Below are positions 43,394 through 52,148 of a DNA stretch of 64,000 bases, in pieces. Where the stretch lies: positions 2,232,001 to 2,296,000 of the forward strand of contig NZ_CP080382.1 in assembly GCF_019443425.1 (NCBI RefSeq). The letters run 5' to 3'. Each line of letters starts with the position of its first letter. Positions within the stretch are counted from its first letter, which is position 1. The notes under the pieces were generated by a model. It did no database searches, was not told the origin of the DNA, and saw only the letters and a list, made by a program, of their open reading frames with translations. Source of the DNA: Arthrobacter sp. PAMC25284 (GTDB lineage Bacteria > Actinomycetota > Actinomycetes > Actinomycetales > Micrococcaceae). Both the position numbers and the translations under genes were made by a program.

Positions 43394-43520
43394 CGCCGAC
43401 CGGGGCCGGTGCCGGAGCCGGAGGCGTGCCATCCAGCGCCAGCGGAAGCACTGCCAGGGTTTCCTCACTGCAGCGTTTGGGGTTGTCTTTATTGTCAGAC
43501 CCCCGTGCCATGCTGAATGT

Positions 43521-45164
43521 ATGGAAAGCAGCGCAGGGTGGAGCGCAGGGTGGACTGCGGAAGGCAGAAACGCCTTTGAGGCCGTGGCCTCGTCCGTGGC
43601 TGCGCTTGCTGTTCTTGTAGGTGCCGGCGCAGACTCAACCCGGTCCTGTGATGCTGATCCGCTCCGCCGGTTGGCCGATGATTGCCTGGACACGCTTGCC
43701 GAGATTGCCCGTCTGGAGGCCCGGATCGCTGCCCTGAAAGTCCGTGCAACCGCAAAGTACCTCGAAGCTGCCAGGGCGATCGCGCCCCCGGCGGCGTCGC
43801 CCCGGGACCAGGCTGCCCAGGACATGTCGCTCGTCGCGGAGGTTGCGTGCGTCCTGACCGTCAGCGAACGGGCCGCAGGGGCTCTGCTCGCCGAGTCCCA
43901 TGCACTCACCGCAGGCCTGCCGCGGACGCTCCTTGCGCTGCAGTCCGGGGCGATCTCGTGGCAGCACGCCCGGATCATGATCGATGAAGCGGCCAGCCTC
44001 GGCGCTATAGGCGCGTCTTCGCTGGAATCCCATTTCCTGGACCCGGATGCGGTGAAACCCGCGCGCGGCTGCCCAGCCGGTGACCTCGTCCCTTCCCGGT
44101 TCCGCGCCAAGGCCAGGACCTGGCGCGAACGTCACCACCCGGTCAGCATCGAGAAGCGCCATGCCACCAGCGTCGTGGACCGTCGGCTCGAGTACGTTCC
44201 TGACCGGGACGGGATGGCCTGGGTCTCGGCGTACCTCCCGGCAGATACCGCGGCCGGGATCTGGAACAGGACCACAACCGCGGCCCGCGACCTCCAATGC
44301 CCGACCGAACCGAGGACCCTCACTCAACTCCGCGCGGACATCGCCGCCATCTGGCTACTCAGCGCGGACACCGGCGGAACCGCCACCGGCATAGCGGCAA
44401 ACGCCGCCCGGCCCGGCCACCGTGTGTCGTCCGGCGGTGCGGCATCGGCTGGCGGTGCGGCCTCCGCTGGCGGGGCGCTGGCTGGCGCGCCATTCATGCG
44501 TGTGCCCTCACCCGCTGCCCAGGTGTTGGTGACCGTGCCGGTGTTCTCGCTGATGTCCCTTACTGACGAACCCGCTATCCTCGACGGTTACGGGCCGATC
44601 CCAGCCTCCATGGCCCGCACCCTCGTCGCCGACGGCGCCACGTCTTTCCACCGCGTCCTCACAGACCCCAGCACCGGGGCGCCCCTGGAGATCGGACGGA
44701 CCAGCTACCGAATCCCGACCGCTATGCGGCAATGGCTCCGCCTCAGAGACGGTAAATGCCCCTTCCCCGGCTGCTCGGGCCAGTCCCTGGACAACGAGGC
44801 GGACCACGTCCTCGCTTGGACGCACGGCGGCACCACCGGCATCAGCAACCTCGGCCAACTGTGCCCTAAACACCACAAACTAAAACACGCCACGCAATGG
44901 ACACCTACCGAAAGCAGCCTGAACAAACCACCCGGTTGGACTTCACCAACCGGCCGCCATTACCCCAGCGAGCAGCAGGACTGGGAACCAGCGCACCGCC
45001 CCAATCAGATCCTGCACTTGCAGAAACGCATCAGCCCGGAAGACATGCCGGATTACTCGGCGCCCAAGGACGCACTACCCGAGGACCCCTTGCCCGATGC
45101 GGCTTGGCTGGCGATCCCCTGCGAGGAACCGTGCCTGGACTGGGCCCTCTGGGAGGCAGCCTAG
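43521..45164 (+). CDS. DUF222/HNH endonuclease-domain protein (13E12-type)
   Basis: 547 residues. An N-terminal helical DUF222 domain (about 50-360) is followed by an HNH module: KCPFPGCSGQSLDNEADHVLAWTHGGTTGISNLGQLCPKHHKLKH, with paired cysteines and the catalytic His in ADHVLAW. An Ala/Gly repeat (GGAASAGGAASAGGALAG) sits between. Such proteins occur in many copies in Arthrobacter and mycobacteria and are suspected to be linked to mobile elements, but the role is unknown. Confidence 0.9.
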   Translation: MESSAGWSAGWTAEGRNAFEAVASSVAALAVLVGAGADSTRSCDADPLRRLADDCLDTLAEIARLEARIAALKVRATAKYLEAARAIAPPAASPRDQAAQDMSLVAEVACVLTVSERAAGALLAESHALTAGLPRTLLALQSGAISWQHARIMIDEAASLGAIGASSLESHFLDPDAVKPARGCPAGDLVPSRFRAKARTWRERHHPVSIEKRHATSVVDRRLEYVPDRDGMAWVSAYLPADTAAGIWNRTTTAARDLQCPTEPRTLTQLRADIAAIWLLSADTGGTATGIAANAARPGHRVSSGGAASAGGAASAGGALAGAPFMRVPSPAAQVLVTVPVFSLMSLTDEPAILDGYGPIPASMARTLVADGATSFHRVLTDPSTGAPLEIGRTSYRIPTAMRQWLRLRDGKCPFPGCSGQSLDNEADHVLAWTHGGTTGISNLGQLCPKHHKLKHATQWTPTESSLNKPPGWTSPTGRHYPSEQQDWEPAHRPNQILHLQKRISPEDMPDYSAPKDALPEDPLPDAAWLAIPCEEPCLDWALWEAA

Positions 45165-45260
45165 CCAACGTGAACTCTCGCGGCAGGCCTGGGCGCCAGC
45201 CTGATCAATACGCTGCTGACATAGCGGCACTCGGGGCGGCGGGTTCAACGAGCCTTGCCT

Positions 45261-45447
45261 GCTCTGCTGACTGCCCCTGCACCGCGGACGGCGCCAGCCC
45301 TGCGGACCGCACCAACCTGCTCTGCTGACTGCCCCTGCACCGCGGACGGCGCCAGCCCTGCGGACCGCACCAACCAGCTCTGCTGACTGCCCCTATACCG
45401 CGGACGGCGCCAGCCCTGCGGACCGCCCCGGCTCTGCTGACTGCCCC
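45261..45447. repeat. 58-bp tandem repeat, about 3.3 copies
   Basis: Units begin GCTCTGCTGACTGCCCC at 45261, 45319, 45377 and 45431 (58, 58 and 54 bp apart, the last partial). Copies 1 and 2 are identical except for the last base. The minus-strand HAD gene ends inside copy 3. The unit length is not a multiple of three, so copy number changes would alter the reading of the HAD C-terminus. Confidence 0.85.
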
Positions 45448-46307
45448 ACGATCCCGTGCGCGATCCGCAGGATCTCCTCCCCGGCAAGGATTCCGGTAGC
45501 TTCGGTCACGGTCAGGTTCGGGCGGGTGTAGGCGTCGTTGTGGAGTTCCCCGTGGGCCGGACGGATCGCGATGTCCGCGAGTTCGAGGATGCCCGCGTCC
45601 AGCCGCGAATCGCCGGCAGCGACGAGCAGGCCTGCGCCGGTGCGCCGCCGGACCTCGTCCACGGCGGCTTCCTTCGTGACCGGGACAGGCACGCAGTAGA
45701 GCTTGCGCCCCTGCAGGGACGTGGTCCAGCCCCGGGCCCGGCACCACTCCTCAAGCTCTTCCGTATACCCCGCAGGCAGAGCCTGCCGGTCAACGATCGA
45801 GTAGGCGAAGATGTCTTCCGCGGTCCGGACCCGCAGGATCGCGGGAACCGCAGCCTGGCCCGTGAGCCGGTCCAGCACTTCGCGCAAGGGAGCGCATTCA
45901 GTCTTGAGTGAGCGCCGGATGTGGCGCGACCAGTCAGGATCCGGCTCGCCGTCGCGCAGCAGTACTGCTCCGTTCGTTGTGACGGCGTAGCCACGGCCGC
46001 GGCCCGGCAACCGGACCCGGGAGAACTGCGCCTGCGTGCGGGTCGTGACCGGCACGAAGACGCTCTGCTCCTTGATCGCCGCCAGCAGGTCCTCGGCCGC
46101 CCGGGTCATAAACGACAGCGGCGCCGCGTCGTAGACCTCTGAGACCACCATCCGGGGCGCCGCATTGTCAGCGCCGGCAAGCCCCATGGAGTTCGCCGAG
46201 TAGATCAGGGTCCGGTCGAGATCGCTGGCGACCATGACCGGAGCCGTTGGAGCCCCCGACGAGTGGTGCGCGGAGAAGCCGGGCGTGGAACGGTGTGCGG
46301 TGCTCAT
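45393..46307 (-). CDS. HAD-family hydrolase of the Ter biosynthetic module
   Basis: 304 residues from the ATG at 46307, overlapping the stop of the phosphoribosyltransferase gene. HAD motif I is VASDLDRTLIYS (DLDRT, Asp nucleophile), motif II lies at VPVTTRT, and the C-terminal acidic motif is AAGDSRLDAGILELAD. The last ~20 residues (GQSAEPGRSAGLAPSAV) are encoded by the 58-bp tandem repeat and look added on. HAD proteins of this type are standard members of Ter-linked gene sets, presumably acting on a phosphorylated intermediate. Confidence 0.88.
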   Translation of the reverse strand: MSTAHRSTPGFSAHHSSGAPTAPVMVASDLDRTLIYSANSMGLAGADNAAPRMVVSEVYDAAPLSFMTRAAEDLLAAIKEQSVFVPVTTRTQAQFSRVRLPGRGRGYAVTTNGAVLLRDGEPDPDWSRHIRRSLKTECAPLREVLDRLTGQAAVPAILRVRTAEDIFAYSIVDRQALPAGYTEELEEWCRARGWTTSLQGRKLYCVPVPVTKEAAVDEVRRRTGAGLLVAAGDSRLDAGILELADIAIRPAHGELHNDAYTRPNLTVTEATGILAGEEILRIAHGIVGQSAEPGRSAGLAPSAV

Positions 46308-48991
46308 AAATCGATCACGGTCTTTCCGTCCGCACCCGTGGCACCCGGGGTGTGGATCGGGTGGATCAGGCCAACGCAACTGTAGGGCAGGTCCGGCACT
46401 TCCACCACCTCAACTCCCCGTTGTTCCGCGAGGTGCAGCACATGGCTGATGTCGCCGGCCGCATCCGGATGCACCAGAACTTTCCACGGCACACGCCGCA
46501 GCAGCACGCGCGTGGTCTCGCCGACCCCTGGCTTGACGAGGTTCACGTTATTGATGCCGAACCGCCGGCTGAGCTCTTCCACCGCGGCCCATCCCGACCA
46601 GTCGGCCTCGGGGAGATCCCCAACCTGCGCGGGGACGGACGCCGTCGCGGCCATCACGTCATCCCGGACCGCTGCAAACTGCGCGGTGACGGCGTCCAGG
46701 AACGTCGTAGAGACGTCACTGCCGGCCAGGTCCGAGTAAAACTTGGCACCGTGGAAATCGCCGGGGCCGATCAGCGCCTTGTTGAAGACGGTTCGGGAAA
46801 TTAGCCCCGAGACGGTCGAGTTCAGGCAGGCGGAGGGTACGAGGTAGTCCTCCCTCGTTCCGAAGATCCGGACGCAGTGCCCGGGGTCGGCGAGGACCGC
46901 GAGATCCGCCCGGAACGCGGCGCCGTCAGTTGTCTGGAAGAGTTCGACGGCGGCTGCCAGTTCCCGGGCGATGGCACCTTTTCCCGTCCAGCCGTCAACG
47001 AACATGATGCGTTTGGGGTCGTGGCGGGCCGCGAGGTAGCCCAGGGCGGCCTGGTCGATGCCGAGCCCGCGGACGATGCTGACGGCGTAGTGCGCCAAAT
47101 CCAGGCCGTGGACCTCGCGGGCCCAGCGCTTCATCAGGATCCCGACCGGTGTTCCGGCCCGGGCGAGGGACACCAGGACGGGTGCGTTGCCGCGCAGTTT
47201 CAGGACTTGTTCGGTCAGTGTGCCGGCAGCGTGCGCGATCCGGGCGGCCGAGCGCTCCAGCGCTTCGTGGAACAGGGCACCGTACTCGGGCGAGGGTTCA
47301 AACTCCTGGGGCAGCGACTCCGCGTAGCTGGCTTTGCCGGACTGGATGGCGGCCTCGCGTTCGGCCCGGGGCGCCTCCAGCTGCGCCGAGCTCAGGTCTT
47401 TGAGCAGCCAGCGAACGTCCTCCCGTGAGTAGGAGCCAAAAGCCGGACCGGCGAGTGGTTCCGGGAATGGCGCCTGCCGGGGAAGCAACACGACCTCGAC
47501 CGCGGCACCGCTGCCCGCGACGGCCTCCGCGATCCTGCCCGGGGCCAGGAGTCGGGATGCGGGGGTGCCGGGTTCCGCAAGGATCACCACGGTGTCGAAG
47601 CGTCCCCCGGGGTGCGCGAAGTTGTACGCGAACCGGGGACCGGGTCCGTCGGCGGCATCGTCGTCGCTGTCGAAGCTGATGGCCGAGCGGATGGCGTAGC
47701 CGGGTTCGTCCACGGCCGCGACCGGGGACCGGGTGCTGGTCGAATACCGGATGTCGGCGTCGGGGCAAAGCTCCTGCAGCCGGACGGCGACGGCCAGCGG
47801 GATCGCCATGAATTCCTCGGTGGCCAGTACCAGGACGGAAGATCCTGCCGCGCCGCCGCCAAGGGCGGAGGCGACGTGCTGGGCAATTTCGGCAGCCTCT
47901 CCGGGATCGGGACGCCCGGAAACACCGAAGCGCGCGCTGCGGATCGGCGGGACGACGCCGTTCAGGTCCAGCACCCCCATCCGGCCGACACCGGTTGCGG
48001 CCTGATCCGGCACCGGAAGGCCGCTGATCAGTTCTGCCGCGTCGGCGGTGAGGCTCGCCGGCAGGTCGATGCTTCCGTGGGCCAACGCTACGGCGCTGAT
48101 ACCGGCGCCGAGTTCGAGGGCCAGGGCAGCAAACTCGGCCTGATCGGACGCAGACCGGAGGTCCACGAGCGAGGCAATGACGTACCGGCGGTGCGGGGCC
48201 GTGCGGTGGAGTTCGCGGATGGTGTTGATAATCGTCGCGCCGGTACTCAGTTCATCGTCCACCAGGACGACGGTGTCCGCCAGGTGCAGCTCGGCGCGGC
48301 CCGTCGGGAGGAGCTGATGGGAGGTCGCATGGGAATGGGACTCTTCGAACGCACCATACGGCGCCACCCCCTCGGTGCTGTGCCGGGTCGAGTGGATGTA
48401 GTAGGTGCCCAGTTGCGCGGCGACCAGCTGTCCCAGCCCGGTGGCCGTTTCTGCGTAGCCTATGGTCACGACGCCAGGAACGTCCGTCTGCTGGCCGGCC
48501 AGCAGGGCACAGAGTTCTGTCACGGCAACTGCACGGGCCCGCCGGACCGCCGGGTCCTCGGTACCAACCTCGGCACCAGCTTCGGCGCCAACACCGACGC
48601 CGGCGCCGCGAAATCCAGTCCGGCTGGTGCCCTCCGCCAGGAGGCGTTCAAGCCGGTCCGCGGCCTCCTCGATGACCGCGGCGAGCGGCGTCGGGGATGC
48701 GGCTGCCGGGTCCCCGGCGGCGGGGTGGTCGGGATCCCGCTGGAGTTCCTGCCGGACCAACAGGCCCAGCAGCCAACCGGCCGCCGTCGCGATCCCGGGT
48801 TCGGTGGGAACGTGCTTGGCGAGGACGCGGGACACAAGCAGGTGCGCCCGTTTCGGGTTGCGCCGCAGTGCCAGCCCGACCAGGGAGCGCACCGGCAGGA
48901 CACTGTGCCCTGGTGCCGACGCCACGTCGACGCCGAGGGCATCACGCACGTAGCTTCCGCTCCAGGGGGCGTCGGTCCGGATGACCTTCAT
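46304..48991 (-). CDS. Fused double phosphoribosyltransferase (PRTase_2-TRSP plus StiP/PRTase_1-like)
   Basis: 895 residues. The N-terminal half has a phosphoribosyltransferase domain (about 150-330) with YIHSTRHSTEGVAPYGAFEESHSHATSHQLLP and the PRPP loop TVVLVDDELSTGATIINTIRELH, then a TRSP-like segment (RFGVSGRPDPGEAAEIAQHVASALGG). The C-terminal half (from about 540) is a second such unit: YSREDVRWLLKDLS, LVSLARAGTPVGILMKRWA and RIMFVDGWTGKGAIARELA, as in the StiP/PRTase_1 family. Comparative work on Ter systems proposed that these make a nucleoside-like compound. Here the two parts, often separate genes, are one polypeptide. It overlaps its neighbours by four bases on each side. Confidence 0.85.
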   Translation of the reverse strand: MKVIRTDAPWSGSYVRDALGVDVASAPGHSVLPVRSLVGLALRRNPKRAHLLVSRVLAKHVPTEPGIATAAGWLLGLLVRQELQRDPDHPAAGDPAAASPTPLAAVIEEAADRLERLLAEGTSRTGFRGAGVGVGAEAGAEVGTEDPAVRRARAVAVTELCALLAGQQTDVPGVVTIGYAETATGLGQLVAAQLGTYYIHSTRHSTEGVAPYGAFEESHSHATSHQLLPTGRAELHLADTVVLVDDELSTGATIINTIRELHRTAPHRRYVIASLVDLRSASDQAEFAALALELGAGISAVALAHGSIDLPASLTADAAELISGLPVPDQAATGVGRMGVLDLNGVVPPIRSARFGVSGRPDPGEAAEIAQHVASALGGGAAGSSVLVLATEEFMAIPLAVAVRLQELCPDADIRYSTSTRSPVAAVDEPGYAIRSAISFDSDDDAADGPGPRFAYNFAHPGGRFDTVVILAEPGTPASRLLAPGRIAEAVAGSGAAVEVVLLPRQAPFPEPLAGPAFGSYSREDVRWLLKDLSSAQLEAPRAEREAAIQSGKASYAESLPQEFEPSPEYGALFHEALERSAARIAHAAGTLTEQVLKLRGNAPVLVSLARAGTPVGILMKRWAREVHGLDLAHYAVSIVRGLGIDQAALGYLAARHDPKRIMFVDGWTGKGAIARELAAAVELFQTTDGAAFRADLAVLADPGHCVRIFGTREDYLVPSACLNSTVSGLISRTVFNKALIGPGDFHGAKFYSDLAGSDVSTTFLDAVTAQFAAVRDDVMAATASVPAQVGDLPEADWSGWAAVEELSRRFGINNVNLVKPGVGETTRVLLRRVPWKVLVHPDAAGDISHVLHLAEQRGVEVVEVPDLPYSCVGLIHPIHTPGATGADGKTVIDL

Positions 48992-50169
48992 CGCATGCTC
49001 GCTTCCAGTAACTCCACAAAATTTACTCCGGGCCGGGCAACACCGAAGGCCCGGGCACGCAGCAGGGTGCGTTCCGCCCAGGCGCGGTGCGGTTTCGACT
49101 CGTTCATCTTGTTGCCATAGGACGACGCCTTCACACCGCCCCCCGCGCTGGCGGCAATATCCAGGGCGTCAAGATATTCTTCGTGGCTCACCACGCAGAG
49201 GGAATGCACGACGGGAACGTGGCTTGGGTGGATGACGGTCTTGCCCAGCAGCCCGTTGGCCAGGTCCAGTTCAATCTCGCGGATCAGGCCGTCCAGGTTT
49301 TCCAGTAGGAGACGCTGGCGCAACGCGCCTTCGTTGACTGCTTCAAAGGGCGTGGCCCGCAATTGCGGGCGCAGCACCCGTTCGGTGTTGACGTAGTGCT
49401 CCCATACCGGGCCGGAGATGACCCAACCGTCCTTCGGCCGACCGAAAATGTTCACGACGTCGCCGATGATGTTGGCGACGACCTTGACGTTGTAGATGGT
49501 CAGGTCCCGCGAACGCCGCAGCCCGAAGGCGCTGGACATGTCCGTTGCCCCGATCCGGACGCAGAGCACCAGATCGCGGAACTCCTCGATCAGTGCCAGA
49601 TTGTCCGTCAGCACCCGGACCCGCGACTCCAGATGGGTTGTCGACAGGTCCTCGATGATCGGCATGGCCCGCAACACGGGGGTTTCGGGCGTCCCGCGGC
49701 CGGTCTCCAGGTTAAGGAGCCGCAGCGCTTCCAGAAACGCGCGTCCGCGCCCGGTCTCGTTCTCGAACTTCGGCAGAACAAAGCCGTAGACGACATGGAG
49801 GGATTCGCCGGCGCGCCGTCCGATATCGAGCAGTTGTTCCGGCGTGCGGCAGCGAATGAAGATCAGTGGCAGTTCCGCCCGGACGTCCGGCGCGTCAAGT
49901 TCCCGCAGGGCCGCGAGCAGGTTGCTTTCCGCCCCGGGCAACTCGTCATCCGCCACGGCGTCTTCAAGGCAAATAACGGCGCTCATGCATCCGGCCCGGG
50001 CCTGTTTCAGCAGGCCTTTCGCCAGGCCGTCCCGTGAACCCGGCGAATACAGGGTGGCGCCCAGGGCGACGGCAAGCAGGCCCGGGTCCGAGGTGTGGTG
50101 CAGCACCTCGGGGCGCAGGTGGAATAGCCGGTTTTGGACAGATTCAGCCAAGGCTGCGAAGTGCTGCAT
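48988..50169 (-). CDS. HpcH/HpaI (citrate-lyase-like) aldolase of the Ter module
   Basis: 393 residues, TIM-barrel lyase fold. MSAVICLEDAVADDELPGAE is the conserved metal-site region of the HpcH/CitE group, with LIFIRCRTPEQLLDI, VLPKFENETGRG and RIGATDMSSAFGLRRS further on. Such proteins are recurrent in Ter-linked biosynthetic modules. It probably forms or breaks a C-C bond in building the predicted metabolite; substrate unknown. Coupled (ATGA) to the double phosphoribosyltransferase gene. Confidence 0.85.
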   Translation of the reverse strand: MQHFAALAESVQNRLFHLRPEVLHHTSDPGLLAVALGATLYSPGSRDGLAKGLLKQARAGCMSAVICLEDAVADDELPGAESNLLAALRELDAPDVRAELPLIFIRCRTPEQLLDIGRRAGESLHVVYGFVLPKFENETGRGRAFLEALRLLNLETGRGTPETPVLRAMPIIEDLSTTHLESRVRVLTDNLALIEEFRDLVLCVRIGATDMSSAFGLRRSRDLTIYNVKVVANIIGDVVNIFGRPKDGWVISGPVWEHYVNTERVLRPQLRATPFEAVNEGALRQRLLLENLDGLIREIELDLANGLLGKTVIHPSHVPVVHSLCVVSHEEYLDALDIAASAGGGVKASSYGNKMNESKPHRAWAERTLLRARAFGVARPGVNFVELLEASMR

Positions 50170-50206
50170 TTGTGCCCCTCGGGGTTAGCGGTGCCGGGCT
50201 GCCTGG

Positions 50207-51028
50207 TTAGCGCGGAAGGACGTGTTGGTCCAGGGGAATGGTCATCGTGAACCCGAAAATTTCCCAGATGGCGGCGTCGGAGGCTTCCGCCGGGACGAAC
50301 TCAGCGCGGAGTTCAAGGACCGCCCCTATCCGGGAAATATACAGCACGGACCGCTGGCCGTCGTCGTCCACGGCCGGAACTGCGGCGGCGGCGCCGTCGA
50401 AGACTCCGATCGTGAGCGGAGTCTCGCCCGCGATAAACAGGGCGCGGCGGAGCAGCTGCACGTGGCGCAGCGACACCACCCCGGCGGAGTCCTGGATACC
50501 GACCAGAGGCCGGTTGCCGGGCGTTCTGACTGCAGCGCCCGCTGTGTGCCCGTGACTGTGGTGGGCGCCGGTAGTGAAGTCCTCACCCTCCCACGCGACC
50601 GCCCGGACGCCGGTCACCAGGAGCGAGCCAATGGCCGACTGTCGTGCGTTCAGGCGCGCCACGGGGTGCGCCCCGTCGAGTTGGCGGAGGTCGCCGAAGC
50701 CGGGGGCAGGAAAGGCCCGGTTCGGGGCCGCAACGCTGGAGCGGGCCGCCGGAGCAGGCCGGGATGACGCGGGCTGGAGGTTGAGCCCGGCACCAGGCTG
50801 GCTCCCGGCTGAAGACGCAGCTGCCGGGGCGCGGGATACGAGATTCAGCGAGGCCGCCGGGGCGCGGGTTCCGGCTGAAGACGCGGCTGCCGGGGCGCGG
50901 TTGCCGAGACTAAGCGTGGCGCCTGCAGCAGCCGCGGCAGGCGTTACGGGGGGTGGCGTTTCCGCGGGTTTCCGCCGACGACGGAGATAATCCAGGTCTG
51001 CCCTGATGGCGGTTCGGTCGCGGACCAT
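50207..51028 (-). CDS. TerA-like protein with TerD-type C-terminal domain
   Basis: 273 residues. A basic start (MVRDRTAIRADLDYLRRRRK) precedes a ~90-residue Ala/Pro/Ser linker built from APAAASSAG repeats. The folded part (about 105-273: LNARQSAIGSLLVTGVRAVAWEGEDFTT ... SVLYISRIGAVLELRAEFVPAEASDAAIWEIFGFTMTIPLD) resembles TerA-type members of the TerD superfamily. Its start is 1 bp after the stop of the TerD gene before it, so they are one transcript. Confidence 0.7.
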   Translation of the reverse strand: MVRDRTAIRADLDYLRRRRKPAETPPPVTPAAAAAGATLSLGNRAPAAASSAGTRAPAASLNLVSRAPAAASSAGSQPGAGLNLQPASSRPAPAARSSVAAPNRAFPAPGFGDLRQLDGAHPVARLNARQSAIGSLLVTGVRAVAWEGEDFTTGAHHSHGHTAGAAVRTPGNRPLVGIQDSAGVVSLRHVQLLRRALFIAGETPLTIGVFDGAAAAVPAVDDDGQRSVLYISRIGAVLELRAEFVPAEASDAAIWEIFGFTMTIPLDQHVLPR

Positions 51029-51029
51029 G

Positions 51030-51581
51030 TCAGAGCTTCAGCCTGAAATCGGCGGCAACGGCGGCGAGCCCGGTTTCGTAGCCCTGGCCAAGGGCGCGGA
51101 ATTTCCAGCCCCCACCGTGCCGGTAGAGTTCGCCGAGGATCATGGCGTTGATCTTGTCCATGTTCACCGGTGGAACGTCGAAGCGGAGCAACTCACGGTT
51201 CTCTTCATCGGCTACCCGGAGATAGGTGTTCCTGACCGCGCCGAAGGTGCCGGGGCCGCGCACATCCGGGTCGATATACACGAGCACGGCGATTTTGCTG
51301 ACGCTATCAGGCACCCGGTTGAGGTCGACGTCGATCTGCTCCTGGTCCTCCGTTCCAGCGAAAGCAATGCTTCCCTCGGGGCTGGCGATCTGGTTGAAGA
51401 ACACGAGGTGCTCGTCCGAGACGGCGCGCCCGTCCGGTCCGCACATAATGACCATGGGGACCGGTTCGGACTGCGGACCGCGGCTCGGCACCGTGTCCCA
51501 GCCGATGCCCAGCAGCACTTTCCCCAGATCCGGGTTTTCTGCGGTGAGGGCGGCGTTGCTGCCCGCGACCATCGAAGCCAC
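51030..51581 (-). CDS. TerD-family protein (divergent)
   Basis: 183 residues starting at a GTG that overlaps the upstream stop (TAGTG). TerD features: LGKVLLGIGWDTVP, VFFNQIASPEGSIAF, MILGELYRHGGGWKFRALGQGYETGLAAVAADFRLKL. The acidic calcium loop that reads GEGDGDDE in the paralogues is AGTEDQEQ here, so this copy probably binds Ca2+ weakly or not at all. Confidence 0.9.
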   Translation of the reverse strand: MASMVAGSNAALTAENPDLGKVLLGIGWDTVPSRGPQSEPVPMVIMCGPDGRAVSDEHLVFFNQIASPEGSIAFAGTEDQEQIDVDLNRVPDSVSKIAVLVYIDPDVRGPGTFGAVRNTYLRVADEENRELLRFDVPPVNMDKINAMILGELYRHGGGWKFRALGQGYETGLAAVAADFRLKL

Positions 51582-52114
51582 TAGTGTCCTTCCAAACGAA
51601 GACCGTCAACGTTAAATTTGTCCCTCAGGAACTGGCCATGGACGGCCAGTTCCGTTATGGCCCCCGTGCGGACCTGATGATCGAGATTCCTGGCCGTGGA
51701 ATGCAGCGTGTCCAGTTGCTCCAGCAAGCCCGTCGTCTGGGCCGAGTCCACGGTCCGCGCCGGCCGGCCGAGCAGCAGATACGTGTGCAGCGGGGACGGC
51801 ATGTAGTCGGTGATGACCGCGTTCAGCAGTACGCGCTGCTCCGTGGACGCACCGGAGCGTTCGATGTAGCCGATCAGCGCGCCAAGGGTGTCCAGGAGCT
51901 GCAGAACTTGTGAGAGGACAAGGGTGGGCAGTTCAGCGCCTTTGCCAAGCACCGTCCGGCGCAGATCATGGAGCGCCGCCTTGGTGACCGCCAGTTCCTC
52001 CGCCGCAGGATCGGCGGACCCGGAAGCCGGTTCAGGCTGGCCCTCACCTGAGCCGGCAGCGGAACGGGGATCCGATCCGCTGCCGAACAAGGAGCCTAAG
52101 AATTTTGCGACCAT
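51581..52114 (-). CDS. Ter-operon hypothetical protein
   Basis: 177 residues; family not recognised. A disordered N-terminus (FLGSLFGSGSDPRSAAGSGEGQPEPASGSADPAAEE) is followed by a helical domain (LAVTKAALHDLRRTVLGKGAELPTLVLSQVLQLLDTLGALIGYIERSGASTEQRVLLNAVITDYMPSPLHTYLLLGRPARTVD...). No signal peptide, no membrane helix. It lies between telA and a terD gene, so a role with TelA is likely. Confidence 0.75.
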   Translation of the reverse strand: MVAKFLGSLFGSGSDPRSAAGSGEGQPEPASGSADPAAEELAVTKAALHDLRRTVLGKGAELPTLVLSQVLQLLDTLGALIGYIERSGASTEQRVLLNAVITDYMPSPLHTYLLLGRPARTVDSAQTTGLLEQLDTLHSTARNLDHQVRTGAITELAVHGQFLRDKFNVDGLRLEGH

Positions 52115-52148
52115 AGCCCGTAAGCCTATTGCTCAGGGCTGGATGCCG

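Noticed and set aside
43521..45164. DUF222/HNH protein as a homing endonuclease in an intron or intein
   Set aside because: It is a free-standing gene with the full 13E12-type architecture, not inserted in another gene.
45261..45447. Possible CRISPR array
   Set aside because: Whole 58-bp units are repeated with no variable spacers, and no cas genes are nearby.
47612..49120. 502-codon open frame antisense to the double phosphoribosyltransferase
   Set aside because: Shadow frame; the minus-strand product has clear PRPP loops and operon overlaps.
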